64,000 nucleotides of DNA. Origin: Toxorhynchites rutilus septentrionalis (Eukaryota > Arthropoda > Insecta > Diptera > Culicidae). Position 1 is the first letter of the stretch, and each line of letters begins with the position of its first letter. The DNA lies in NCBI RefSeq assembly GCF_029784135.1, contig NC_073745.1:315384787-315448786 (forward strand). Reading direction: 5' to 3'. The position numbers and the translations under genes were made by a program. The notes beneath the pieces are model-generated. The model saw only the letters and a program-made list of their open reading frames with translations. It made no database searches and was not told where the DNA came from. Shown here one piece after another: positions 21,701 to 31,080 of the stretch.

Positions 21701-24700
21701 GAGCAGGCTTTTATTTTTGTCATCACATATGTACACACTTCGAAGAAGTCATGTAAGGATGAAAACAAAATTTAACAAAAGTGGCGAAACTTGTTAATTC
21801 TTTGAAAGGGTAATAGTTAATATTCAATTCTATGATATTATGGTAGCAGTTTTTGATGAAACTGTTCAGAAATTGAGAAAAGTTTTTAAATATGCAAGGT
21901 GGACTTTTTATGTAGCTACTCTTTCGCTTTCGATTCCATTTTCTATTTGAATGGATGGCATTTGATTCTTTGTCTTCTAATATTCCAGACAGTATCAGGC
22001 TGGACTTTTTCTGTTTCTGGTACCAGGAAGGCCGCCTCAAGTATTTGCCAATCGTATCTTTTCTTCACTCCGCCATCAATCGAGTATCAGGAAAGTGTTA
22101 ACCTCCCTAAATTATACAGTGGTAGACATTCGTTTAGCCGCACCCTATTTTTCCTCAATATTTTTAAAAATAAGTCAATTCTTTGTACAGTTTTGCTCAT
22201 AATAGACGATTATTGTTTATTTTCGTCGAATTCATTCTAAAAAAAAGTATAAATTCACTTTTTGTTTTCTAAGCAATTCAAATATGTGGAATCAGGGTGG
22301 GCATTCGTTTAGCCGCATCCTAAAATTTCAATAAAAGGAAATTTGTGCGGCAAATTCGAGTCCAATCGATAGCTAATATTTAGTATGTCCACCTCCATTT
22401 CGGATCACTTTGAAAACTCGATTTGGCATCGAGTCAGACAGTATTTAAAGTGTTGCCATATTGATTATAGTCCAACATTCCTGAATTACTGCCTAGAAAC
22501 TGGAAATGTTGTCAAATTGTCATCCGTTTGTATAGACCATCTCGGCCAAGATTTTCCATAGGTTCTCTATGGGATTGCAATCGACTGCCAGCAGGTCATT
22601 CAAGAAGCGGAATGTCCTTCTCGGCAAACCATGCCTTCGATTGCTTGGAAACGTGGATCTATGCATAATCCTGCTGAAAAAACGACATCCTCAGTAGCGT
22701 TATTCTCAATATGGCCAATCAAAATCTCCAGTAATTGAAGATTCTTTTCGGAGTTCATTCGGGTGAAAATGAAACAAATGAGAAGCTTGCTGTGATAGGA
22801 AACGGCTCCTCACACTGTCAAACTTCCGCCCCCAAAGTTTCGCTTCGATCTCACGACATGCCGTTGACTTAAATTGTACCAATAGCAACTGTAACAGTCC
22901 AGACCATCCAAATTTAATTTTTTTCGCCGGAAAATACAACATTTCTCCATTCTAGTTTCCATTCCATGTATTGCCGGGCGAAAATGAGATGGTTCTGCTT
23001 AGGGGTGGCGGTCAGTTTCGGTTTCCCTTGAGGTTTCTTCCACATGATGTTTGGTAACTCATTCAAGATGCGCGCAATATGCCTCTTCGTTACTGGAACA
23101 ACCGATTCCCCGAGTGTTCCCATTTGTTGGTCGTTATATCCCCTATTTCTGGCACTATTTAAAAAAATTCCGTACCACTTTCTCAGATAGACTAATTTTT
23201 TTTACGACCTTTTGCCATTCCTTTAAATTCTACGTAAATCACTAATCTGACCAACTTCTTACGTTGCACATCTAATATTTATCTTGTAAATTGAACATTC
23301 CCAAGTATTTTTTCAAAAAACACACCACCACAAAACCAACCACAAGGATTCAATCTTCTGTCGTGTTATATTTTTGCTTCTTAAGAACCAACGACCAATT
23401 TTTTTTTGCAAATAAAGTCTCCGTAGTTATAGTAATTGCGTGTCCGCTCAATAAGAGAACGATCGTAGGTTCAATCCCGGAAACCTTGATCGATTGATCT
23501 TCTAGAATCAATCTCATGTAATCCTACGTCAACTATTCGATCGTGCCTCGGACACTACTTTTCAGCCATTTTTTTGTGCGATAACCGGTTATATACAGCT
23601 TATAAGGTTACCCAGTGCAAATATTTTAAGGTGTGATAGAGGGTAACGTTTGATGAAAAAATCGTTCTATGCACATGGTCAAAGGTCAACTATGATAGGG
23701 TTATTATTATACTTTTCTTGTGTCCAAATTGTTTGCTCTCACCCGCCCTCATTTCAAAAGTACGCTACTTAGAACGATTCTGTTGCTTTCATTCGGAAGG
23801 TGATAAAACGTGGTTATTTATTTATTTTGGCTTAACGTCTTTACAACATGGCCTGATTCACAATTTTTCTCCAATAACCTCGATTCGTGGCTATCTCCCT
23901 CCAATTCCGCGAGCACCCCGTGCTCCGAGTGCTCGCAGGTCCTCTTCGAGTATTGTCCACGTCTCGTGCCCGTAGAGGACAGCCGGTCTTATGAACGTTT
24001 TGTACAGGGAACATTACGCTCGACTGCTAAGTCTGTGTGACCTTAAGTGTTTGTGGAGTCTATAGTAGGTACGACTCCCTTTGATGATGCGTCTCCGAAT
24101 CTCGCGGCTGGTATCATTGTCAGACGTTACCATTGAGCCAAGGTAGACAAATTGTTCCACTACCTCGAACTCATCGCCGTCGATCATTGCACTACTACCT
24201 AATCGGGTCCTGTCGTGCTCGGATCCGAAAGTCAGTATGTATTTGGTTTTAGACGCGTTGATTTTCAGTCCAATTCTCTCTGTTCGTGCTTAAGTCTGGT
24301 GTAATGTTCAGCTACCGTCTCAAATGTTCTGCCGACAATGTCTACGTCATCAGCGAAGCAGATAAATTGACTGGATTTATTGAAAATCGTACCACGCAAG
24401 TTAAACGCCGCTCGTCTCATAACACCCTCTAGCGCGATGTTGAACAGTAGGTATGAGCGCATCAAAATTGAAACTCCTGCCGCCGTTTCTGTCACTTCTG
24501 CCGCTGCATGCTAGAACGATGTCTTTAGCACATTAGCTCTGCTTCGCGGTTACAAAATGAATGATGTTTTCGGAAAGCAACAGCAACAGCTAAATTCTTT
24601 GCCCAAGAAGACAAGTTGTCTAAGCAATTTTGCAACGGTCTTTGCTGATTTTCGGCTTGTGGACCATTCACAGAAACCACACCGTCAATTGCAAGCTTAG

Positions 24701-27555
24701 CGTGCATTGTTCTGCCAAACAACTGTCAATATCTTCCACATAAAATTATAAAAAAAGGGGCTGAGACACGAGCGTTGGGCAGACCCATATAACTATTTCT
24801 GGAAGTTGTCAGTTGCCCTAGGGTGAAGTTTATTCGCTTTTCTGACAACAAATTGTACAAGAAATTATTTAAAATTCCAGGAAGTCCACATCTGTGCAGA
24901 TTATAGAATTTCGATGGAAACCGAATCAAAAGCTTTTTTGGTGTCCAGTAATATCGTCCAGGATAATCGTTTGTTTCTTTGCTCTTGCGAAAACTAAATT
25001 GTGTACTTGATAGCAAATTTCAAGGTCATAACAATGGTGATACGTGGACAGGTCATCATCGAATGATGCTTGAGACTAGTTGCTACTATTATATGTATAA
25101 TTTCAATTCAGGAAAAAATAACGGCCTCCAAGATACTCATTCATTAAATTGCGCGGGTTGGAAAGTTTAAACGAGTTTTTGTAAGGTCTCTTTAAAAAAA
25201 AAAAAAAAAAACATGGACACACATCTTCCTTTACTAGGGGGGTATTTAAACCGTAAGGAATTTCTTTCGAAAACATTTCTTTGCCCAAAGTAATAATAAT
25301 TTATAAATGATTTATACCCGATATGGTAACATTGGTTCCAATACCTACAACAAAACACATTTTGAATTGTGGTTCCGTTGCCCAGAAACGGAAACGGCTT
25401 ATGGTTTTCATATCACCTCCCCCACGAAACAGTAATGCTTTTAAATTAAATGTCACTGAAAAGCTGCAAAGAGATCTAAACGAAGCGAAAGATTTATATC
25501 CATCGATTCTCCACAGGTGCTTTCCTCGTTCCCTACGGAGTGATGCTGATAGTCGGCGGAATTCCGCTGTTCTACATGGAACTGGCATTGGGTCAGTTCC
25601 ATCGTAAGGGTGCCATCACATGCTGGGGTCGAATAGTTCCACTTTTCAAAGGTAGGTAGCCACTTGGATCAGCATCGAAGTAAGATATTCTGCTAATGTT
25701 GAGGGGATTATTTTCAGGAATTGGTTATGCGGTAGTGCTTATTGCTTTCTACGTGGATTTTTACTACAACGTGATAATCGCGTGGTCGCTGCGGTTTTTC
25801 TTCGCCTCGTTCACAAATCATCTTCCGTGGACGCTGTGTAACAACGAGTGGAATACAATACTCTGCAAGCCGTTCGAAATAGCAGGAGCCAATGGGACAG
25901 CGGCGGCGACGGCAGCAGCCAATGGAACCTTTTCTAACGTGACTTCGGTCGTGTTAAACGAGACCAAGTTCGCCTCGGCTGCTTCTGAGTACTTCAAGTG
26001 AGTGTCCATGAACGTTTGTTTTGTAGAACAAGATATGATGAATTGCAATTTTTTGTTTTTGTTTAGCCGCTACATTCTGGAGTTGGACAAAAGTGACGGA
26101 ATCCACGATCTTGGAGCGATCAAGTGGGACATGGCGTTGTGTCTGCTGGCGGTGTACCTGATCTGCTATTTCTCACTGTGGAAGGGCATAAGTACCTCGG
26201 GGAAGGTTGTCTGGTTCACGGCGCTATTCCCATATGCGGTTTTGATGATCCTGTTGGTGCGGGGAATCACTCTGCCTGGATCGGCCAAGGGAATCCAGTA
26301 CTACTTGAGTCCGAACTTTGATGTAATATTCACACCTCACGTGTGGGTGGACGCTGCGACGCAGGTATTCTTCTCGCTGGGACCCGGTTTTGGAGTGTTG
26401 CTAGCATATGCATCGTACAATAAGTACCACAATAATGTCTACAAGTAAGAATATCTTATCGGTTTTATAGATGTCGAATATGCAAAGATCTGATTATGTG
26501 TTGTTTGCAGAGATGCCATTTTGACCAGCTTCATCAACTCAGCCACGAGTTTTGTTGCAGGTTTCGTGATTTTCTCGGTGCTTGGATATATGGCTCACGC
26601 TAGTGGGCAAAACATCGAGGATGTTGCCACAGAAGGTCCTGGATTGGTGTTTGTGGTGTATCCGGCAGCTATTGCCACTATGCCTGGGAGCATCTTTTGG
26701 GCATTGATTTTCTTCATGATGTTGTTGACTTTAGGATTGGATAGTTCTGTGAGTATATAAATATATCCAAACAATTGGAAGAATGGAGAGTTTACACGAT
26801 GTCCGATATGCTTGCAGTTCGGAGGATCAGAAGCAATCATCACAGCACTCAGTGATGAATTTCCAAAGATCGGTAGGAATCGGGAGATTTTTGTCGCAGG
26901 TCTGTTTTCATTGTACTTTGTTGTGGGACTGGCGAGCTGCACGCAGGGGGGATTCTATTTCTTCCAACTGCTGGATCGTTATGCGGCCGGGTATTCGATA
27001 TTGATTGCGGTCCTGTTTGAAGCCATTGCTGTTTCGTGGATTTATGGTAAGTCATTATAGGACCATTAATTTCGTTTTCAGTATTTCAAGAAATGAACCC
27101 GTTTTCAAACAGGCACCCAAAGGTTCTGCGAGGACATTCGGGATATGATTGGTTTCACGCCCGGGATCTACTGGCGCGTTTGCTGGAAGTTCGTGGCACC
27201 ATTGTTTCTACTGTTCATCATTATTTACGGTCTGATCGGTTATGAGCCGTTGCGATATGAGGATTATGTCTATCCACCCTGGGCCAATGTGTTGGGATGG
27301 TGCATCGCAGGTTCTTCGATGATTATGATCCCACTGATGGCGTTCTACAAGTTATTGGTAACGCCTGGATCATTCATACAGGTAAGAGTTTATTTTATTT
27401 TTCTGATATATTCGAATCTGAAACATTATGTTTGTTCTCAGAGAATAAAAATCCTCACGACGCCGTGGCGTGATCAGCAGCTGGCGGTAAACGGGGTCAC
27501 CACGGAACCCGCGCAAGTTCGGCTCACCAACACGGACGAGGGCGAGGAGGTTTGA
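12456..27555 (+). CDS. DAT: Sodium-dependent dopamine transporter (SLC6), eight visible exons
   Basis: Na+/Cl--coupled plasma-membrane transporter that returns dopamine to presynaptic neurons. It is the insect counterpart of Drosophila DAT (fumin). The exons are 12456-12746, 25517-25651, 25718-25997, 26067-26444, 26511-26748, 26818-27046, 27113-27381 and 27442-27555. All junctions are GT-AG, and from ATG 12563 the total is 1827 bases (608 codons plus stop) in one frame. Hallmarks are TM1 [14 protein letters not shown] with the amine-binding Asp (residue 45), the EL2 cysteine pair in [10 protein letters not shown], four EL2 N-glycosylation sequons, TM8 LDSSFGGSEAI of the Na+ site, and the C-terminal [12 protein letters not shown] was chosen over serotonin transporter because WSGKVDFLL, [37 protein letters not shown] and [14 protein letters not shown] follow the DAT branch. 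These are described by recall, not by a search. Confidence 0.95.
15073..15702 (+). pseudogene. I-clade ORF1 (Gag-like), C-terminal portion
   Basis: About 210 codons beginning [16 protein letters not shown], the remnant of the last zinc knuckle, then [19 protein letters not shown], typical of I-clade Gag after the knuckles. A Pro/Ser-rich stretch and a hydrophobic C-terminus ([20 protein letters not shown]) follow. The C-terminus resembles the ORF1 remnant at 55027-54915. Residues upstream of 15073 in the same frame belong to the target site, not to the gene. The stop (TAA, 15700-15702) overlaps the start region of ORF2. Confidence 0.75.
15692..19357 (+). pseudogene. I-clade ORF2 polyprotein (EN-RT-RNase H), frameshifted
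   Basis: The endonuclease occupies the first 225 residues or so: Asn18 in QWNCRS, Glu45 in SETWL, GDFN 141-144, SDH 216-218. The reverse transcriptase follows, with SYRPI, a YGFRRGKGT block, [23 protein letters not shown] and the active-site LADDG. RNase H shows [23 protein letters not shown] and [14 protein letters not shown]. The C-terminus has [17 protein letters not shown] (C-x-C-x7-H-x4-C). Breaks are a frameshift near 17280 (before DTQYGF), a 4-bp ATGT duplication near 17910, and decay at 18910-19050. It is nonfunctional. Confidence 0.85.
20151..20560 (-). pseudogene. Tc1-like transposase, C-terminal half
   Basis: Minus-strand translation with frameshifts reads [20 protein letters not shown], then [40 protein letters not shown] and [20 protein letters not shown]. 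The second Asp (QQD) and the Glu (TVE) are separated by 34 residues, the DD34E spacing of true Tc1 elements. The canonical SPDLNPIENLW block is mutated ([11 protein letters not shown]), and the first catalytic Asp region is absent. It is a dead gene. Confidence 0.75.
20628..21222. repeat. Dispersed repeat with tRNA-like core, copy 2
   Basis: Second copy of the repeat at 3665-4230, here inside a Tc1 element. On the minus strand, near 20925-20840, it reads GGATAGCGTGGTCGTGTAAA and then GGTTCGATCCCCAT. The latter is a perfect RNA polymerase III box B (GGTTCGANTCC type), and TAGCGTGGTCG is box A-like. CTTTGCATTCC lies where an anticodon stem-loop would be. This copy is better preserved than copy 1, so this looks like a tRNA-derived SINE core. 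Confidence 0.6.
21253..21561 (-). pseudogene. Tc1-like transposase, N-terminal DNA-binding part
   Basis: A minus-strand frame of about 100 residues with the helix-turn-helix segment [20 protein letters not shown], followed by a Gly/Arg-rich linker and RKTGSGKP. This is the expected N-terminal domain of the same Tc1 element whose C-terminal half lies at 20151-20560. The middle, including the first catalytic Asp, is replaced by the inserted repeat. Confidence 0.6.
22124..22310. repeat. Direct repeat of a Tc1-like end
   Basis: The sequence CATTCGTTTAGCCGCA occurs at 22129 and again at 22293 in the same orientation, with similar context (GTGGTAGACATTCG and GGTGGGCATTCG). The second copy probably marks the 3' end of the Tc1 relic at 22288-23160. 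Confidence 0.4.
22288..23160 (-). pseudogene. Tc1-like transposase relic
   Basis: Minus-strand translation in shifting frames gives [36 protein letters not shown], then FNLDG..., a GGGS block, [20 protein letters not shown] and NLW-type remains, ending near GGGHTKY-like codons at about 22385. FSGEKN corresponds to FSDEKxF, so the first catalytic Asp has become Gly. Many stops are present. Its probable end repeat is CATTCGTTTAGCCGCA at 22293. Confidence 0.65.
23161..23859. other. Intron DNA with a weak tRNA-like repeat
   Basis: 23428-23560 contains GCGTGTCCGCTCAATAAGAG followed by GGTTCAATCCCGG, reminiscent of a decayed tRNA-derived element with a box B. The CCTACGTC motif after it recurs near 34995, 41793 and 47999. 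Nothing else was recognised. Confidence 0.35.
23860..24495 (-). pseudogene. RTE-like reverse transcriptase fragment
   Basis: Minus-strand codons read [20 protein letters not shown], then [20 protein letters not shown] (active-site FADD), a Lys-rich linker and, in other frames, the thumb and tail with TYKT(F/L)[12 protein letters not shown] and [11 protein letters not shown]. These blocks are characteristic of RTE-type (JAM1/BovB-like) elements. The segment covers only the reverse transcriptase palm and C-terminal region and has several frameshifts. Confidence 0.7.
24505..25016 (-). pseudogene. I-clade reverse transcriptase fragment
   Basis: Minus-strand codons include [52 protein letters not shown] and [20 protein letters not shown]. 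They align block by block with residues around the LADDG active site of the I-clade element at 15692-19357. The active-site Asp pair is lost (LAIDG). It abuts the RTE fragment, so two unrelated retrotransposon relics are juxtaposed. Confidence 0.65.
25017..25516. other. Intron 1 tail before DAT exon 2
   Basis: AT-rich, with a poly-A run (25193-25211). No element was recognised. A short pyrimidine stretch and TCCACAG precede exon 2. Confidence 0.5.
25517..25651 (+). CDS. DAT: DAT exon 2: TM2
   Basis: Encodes [38 protein letters not shown] and VPLFK. This is TM2 and the following loop, conserved across SLC6 monoamine transporters. Acceptor at 25516, donor GTAGGT at 25652. Confidence 0.95.
25718..25997 (+). 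CDS. DAT: DAT exon 3: TM3 and extracellular loop 2
   Basis: Encodes [20 protein letters not shown] (TM3), [15 protein letters not shown] with the disulfide cysteine pair, and a loop with four N-x-S/T sequons (two NGT, NVT, NET). Between them is an Ala-rich run (GTAAATAAANGT), shorter than and different from the corresponding Drosophila loop. The donor GTGAGT splits an Asn codon. Confidence 0.95.
26067..26444 (+). CDS. DAT: DAT exon 4: TM4-TM6
   Basis: Encodes [20 protein letters not shown], then TM4 and TM5 and the TM6 substrate-site region [20 protein letters not shown]. The acceptor TTTGTTTAG ends at 26066. The donor GTAAGA at 26445 splits a Lys codon. Confidence 0.95.
26511..26748 (+). 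CDS. DAT: DAT exon 5: TM7 and TM8 start
   Basis: Encodes [20 protein letters not shown], a loop with [20 protein letters not shown] and TM8 up to LGLDSS. Donor GTGAGT at 26749. Confidence 0.95.
26818..27046 (+). CDS. DAT: DAT exon 6: TM8 end to TM10
   Basis: Encodes [20 protein letters not shown] through TM9-TM10 ([20 protein letters not shown]) to AVSWIYG. Acceptor TGCTTGCAG at 26817, donor GTAAGT at 27047. Confidence 0.95.
27113..27381 (+). CDS. DAT: DAT exon 7: TM11-TM12
   Basis: Encodes [20 protein letters not shown], then TM11 ([20 protein letters not shown]) and TM12, ending at LVTPGSFIQ. Acceptor TCAAACAG at 27112, donor GTAAGA at 27382. Confidence 0.95.
27442..27555 (+). CDS. DAT: DAT exon 8: cytoplasmic C-terminus
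   Basis: Encodes [20 protein letters not shown] and an acidic tail ending EGEEV before TGA. The TTPWRDQQ block is a signature of insect DAT tails. Acceptor TGTTCTCAG at 27441. Confidence 0.95.
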   Translation, partial: RIKILTTPWRDQQLAVNGVTTEPAQVRLTNTDEGEEV

Positions 27556-29154
27556 GTGCGATCATTCTCGCTGAAGTTTGATGTATATTTTGTTTGAGCA
27601 GCAGATGTTAGTTCGTGTTTGTTGTTGTATAGTAAATAGGCGTCGTCCATATTTATTGTACATTTCTAGGTTAACATAGGTTTGTGTGGGCCACAATTTG
27701 TTGTGGAACGATAGGTTATACGATAGTCTTGCTAGGATAAAATGCTTCACTCCGTGTGTATGCAGAGAAAAATAAAAATAGATAAAGTACCAAAACTTTT
27801 ATAGTATAAGGAGAAATTCAAATGCTGTGTAGATAATAGATCAAAGTGATTTCAATGAAAAATGAAGGAACGACGATACAGAAGATTTTTGCGACAGAAC
27901 TACTGCTGTACATATTCCAAATGTAGCTGTCGAAAGCGTTTGGTTTTTTGTTTCATTAAGATAACTGTTAATATCAATTTGATGTGGCCATCAATGATAG
28001 ATACGCTCGAAAGACGAAGACATCGCTTCGATGAACGACGAAAATTGTAGGACTTAGGAACTAGATAAATAATAAGGTTTGCAACTAGACTATATCACTG
28101 TTAAGCTTCGCACATAGAGATATCTCGTTTTTCACCGATAGATCTTTCGCAGCATCATCGACTCTCACTGCGGAACGGAGCTTAACAGCCATAAAGCTTC
28201 GCTCGTGGAGAGATGGATTTTGCGGCGATTATTTTTTGTTAAGTTCGGAGCTTTCATTTGCAATTGTTCCGAGAACGATATTCTGGCAGTATACAGTTAA
28301 AAGTTAACTATATTAAACGAAACAGGAAAAGGCATATATTTAGTAGCAAATGTAATGTTGAATAGTATACGCTTTTCTTGATTAGTAGTAAAGGAAGGAT
28401 TAGCATGGGAAATATACGTGATGAGCGAGAATTATAGTCGAGTGATTGCAGGATCTGGATTGTAACGATAATTTTTTTCTATAAATTAAGTGAGATTAGA
28501 ATAGATGGCTTAGCTCTCTAGCAAATATATAGAATAAATAACCCAGAGGAATAGCTTTGAAACCTTTATAAGTGATTAGGATCATTGTTGTGAAAATTTA
28601 TGATAGTAGCAACTAACGGTATTGAGTTTAAAAAAATGCAAACACCAACAACTTTACGGGGAAGAAATTGAACTGGATTAGCTCTAAAATATAAGTTTCC
28701 ATCTCATATTGATTAAAGTTCGTTTCCAATGCGTCACCATTCGCTCGTAATTACACGGTGAAAAATCTAGCAGATGTCGCACTCGACAAAACATTCAATT
28801 TTGGTACACCTATATTGAAAACATCTCCTAAATATACATCTATCCATTACCATCTGTCCAATAACAAGTAGTTAAACTTTTACAGGGTGCCAAATCATGT
28901 GAATACGAGTGAAAATTTAGAACACAGACTGCACCTGATTAAAGGCCACGAGTTCAATTTCCCGACATTCCTCCTAAATGGAAGTAAAGTGATGAACCAG
29001 CCAAAAGTGTTGAAAGTCACTATAAAACAGAAAGAAGAATAGTTTGAGTTCAAGAACTTAATCGACGCAATTTGTATTTGCTCATTTTTGTATGAATGTT
29101 TTAGCGTTCAATCATTTAATTATTGGCCGACATGAGGGATTGAAATTGTTTTCG
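27556..29154. other. DAT 3' flank / intergenic DNA
   Basis: Contains the DAT 3' UTR at its start and otherwise AT-rich DNA. The 62-codon ORF at 27862-28050 and others show no recognisable domain. Confidence 0.5.
27771..27776 (+). promoter_or_regulatory. Candidate DAT polyadenylation signal
   Basis: AATAAA about 215 bases after the DAT stop codon, in an A-rich run. It is the first canonical hexamer downstream. Insect DAT 3' UTRs can be longer, so later signals may also be used. Confidence 0.4.
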
Positions 29155-29345
29155 ATACACGTTCCGGATGGGAGATTTTTCGTCAAAAAAATTTCTTCTG
29201 ACCTGCACTATGATCACGCGTATTCTAGAGCTTGTCGCTCTAGAGTATATTCAAGACGTGTTATGTGGTATAAAAAATCTCAACTGAATACTACTACAAG
29301 AAATTATGCATGTAATACCAACGTTGAGTTCCACTCTGAACGTAC
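29155..29345 (+). repeat. tRNA-derived SINE fragment (body only)
   Basis: Matches the body of the SINE at 55326-55587: GGGAGATTTTTCGTCA, then GACCTGCACTATGATCACGC, GTATTCTAGAGCTTG and TCTCAACTGAATAC. The tRNA-like head is missing. Confidence 0.6.
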
Positions 29346-30254
29346 CATCTAAGAAGACGATTTCAGAATTTTTAATGTGCTCTTCAGGATCAATCTGTTT
29401 TTTGGGAACAAATTGCTTGTCAGTGCACGGATTTCGTACATGGTTTTCGGCATATTTGAGTCAATAGCTGTTGTCTCATGAGAAGTCAGGAACCTGGGGT
29501 ACTCGTTCTAGAGGTTTGAACTGCATGTTATTATAGCTCTAGCTAAATTATGAAAAAGGCGAAGGTTTCAAATAATGTTTTTTTATTGTGAAAAATGTTA
29601 TTCCATATTAAAATATTAGGTACATAACTATGTTCTCGTTGTTGTTTTTATTAAAAAATACTGTGAATTTGCTGTTTCGAGGAATAGAACTGCCAGCGAT
29701 CGACATAGTTGAGACGCAATCTAGAATTATCATTTCTTCGCAGCAGAAATCTGCAAAAATTATTATTTAACTTCAATTACTTAGACTTCAGAAGGAACGA
29801 GTATTTCAGCAGCAACAAGAAGAGAGCCGAAGAGAAGGCATCGAGATACAAAGAATTACTGGATAATAAGTACAGAATTTTGTCATAGAAATACGACTCA
29901 GATAGACTGTGTGTGACAGATGAAGCTCCGAGAACGACACGAGCATGCATCATCCACATTAGTCTATGACAGGAGCTATAACAGTAGCTCGCCTATCCCA
30001 TATGTACACGTTTTTTGAACAAGTACAACGAGAGCTACCGTTTTCCAGGGAACTATACCCAAAAATGCAAAATTACTGTTTTGGTAGACCACCGTGTATG
30101 TTTCAAATAACAGGTAGCCCGCGGTGCTGCCAAGTATGACCATCCCGGGTCTTCTGCTTCTTCTTGGATGGCACTAACGTTCCCAGTGGAGCTTTTGTCT
30201 TCTAAACGTAGGTATTACTTACGTCATTTTTATTAGTAAAACTTAGTAGAGATT

Positions 30255-30365
30255 TCTAGACCTTGAATGTATTCCGGAGTGGAAAGTTCTAGAATACACG
30301 TGGCCATAGTGTAAGTCGGAAGAATCGGACACGCTAAACACCCGGCCATAGGAGCACCCTGGTTC
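30255..30365 (-). repeat. tRNA-derived SINE fragment, minus strand
   Basis: The reverse complement contains CCGGGTGTTTAGCGTGTCCG, ACTATGGCCACGTGTATTCT and GGAATACATTCAAGG, matching the SINE at 55326-55587. It is decayed and partial. Confidence 0.55.
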
Positions 30366-31030
30366 ATGTGGAGCAAAAACCGATGCGGATTTACACCAAA
30401 CTATGTAGGAAAACTTCTCGCTATAATTTTTTCGATTTTTATTCATATCTGATCGAGAATCATAAGCACAGACACTTCCAGTCGAAATTGATGTCAACAA
30501 TAGTAAATCCAATGCACTGGATTTTGAATGAAAAAGAGTAAATGATAACAACATCAAAATGCTTTCACTTCTTTTGAATTGCTCATCGTCCAGCCATTGT
30601 TGGGCTTTTCAAAAAAAAGAAAAAAAAAGATTTCGCCACCATAACCCACCATCGGTAAATTGTTGACAATGCTTATTTTTTCACATGAATACGACTAAAA
30701 TATTGACTGTGTTTCGCGTTTACCGTTGATCGTGATGATGTTACGCTTTTTCGTATTTTTTCTGAATTAACCATTGGCCTATCTTCAAACATTGATGGTA
30801 TTTGTTATTTTCCTGTCAATAGAACATTGTTTTGTTTTGCTAGAATATTTGAACCAATTTTTTGAGTTCATTCACCAAAAACCAAAAACTAGTCACTAAA
30901 AATAACAGCACTGAAATGCGCTAACCTCTCTGAACCGCTTATCGTACAGCCATCGATGGGTGTTTCAGAAGTAGCTGCCAATGACAAATCATTTGTTCGA
31001 TGGATTGATCATTTCGATTGATTCTAGTAC

Positions 31031-31080
31031 AGTAGAACCTCGATTATCCGTGAGCGGATTATCCGCGAATGCGAGTTCGT
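31031..31080 (+). repeat. Pogo/Tigger-like end, solo
   Basis: CAGTAGAACCTCGATTATCC followed by an inner copy of CGGATTATCCGCGAATGCGA. This is the classic form of pogo/Tigger terminal repeats. No partner end is visible. Confidence 0.5.

Larger units (their letters stand above)
15053..21722 (-). mobile_element. Tc1-like (DD34E) transposon, split by two later insertions
   Basis: Long inverted repeats bound the element. The left end TTGACAAAAATAAAAGCCCA (15053-15072) resumes at 19731-19810. The right end, about 21655-21722, ends GCAGGCTTTTATTTTTGTCA. Both arms share the block ending GAGTAACCCCTC(A/G)TTTCC on the outer-to-inner strand. The transposase is on the minus strand, with N-terminal codons near 21561-21253 and C-terminal codons near 20560-20151. 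The I-clade element (15073-19730) inserted in the left repeat, and a tRNA-like repeat (20628-21222) separates the transposase halves. Confidence 0.7.
12747..25516 (+). other. DAT: DAT intron 1, TE-filled, about 12.8 kb
   Basis: Between donor GTAAGT (12747) and acceptor TCTCCACAG (25516). It interrupts the codon for the last Gly of NGGG. The other six introns are only 60-73 bases. The bulk is transposon sequence: Tc1 with a nested I-clade element (15053-21722), a Tc1 relic (22288-23160), an RTE fragment (23860-24495) and an I fragment (24505-25016). The 12747-15052 part has no recognisable element or gene. Confidence 0.85.

Noticed and set aside
12456..27555. Serotonin transporter as the identity of the SLC6 gene
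   Set aside because: Block-by-block sequence ([50 protein letters not shown]) follows the dopamine transporter branch as I know it. Serotonin transporters differ at these positions.
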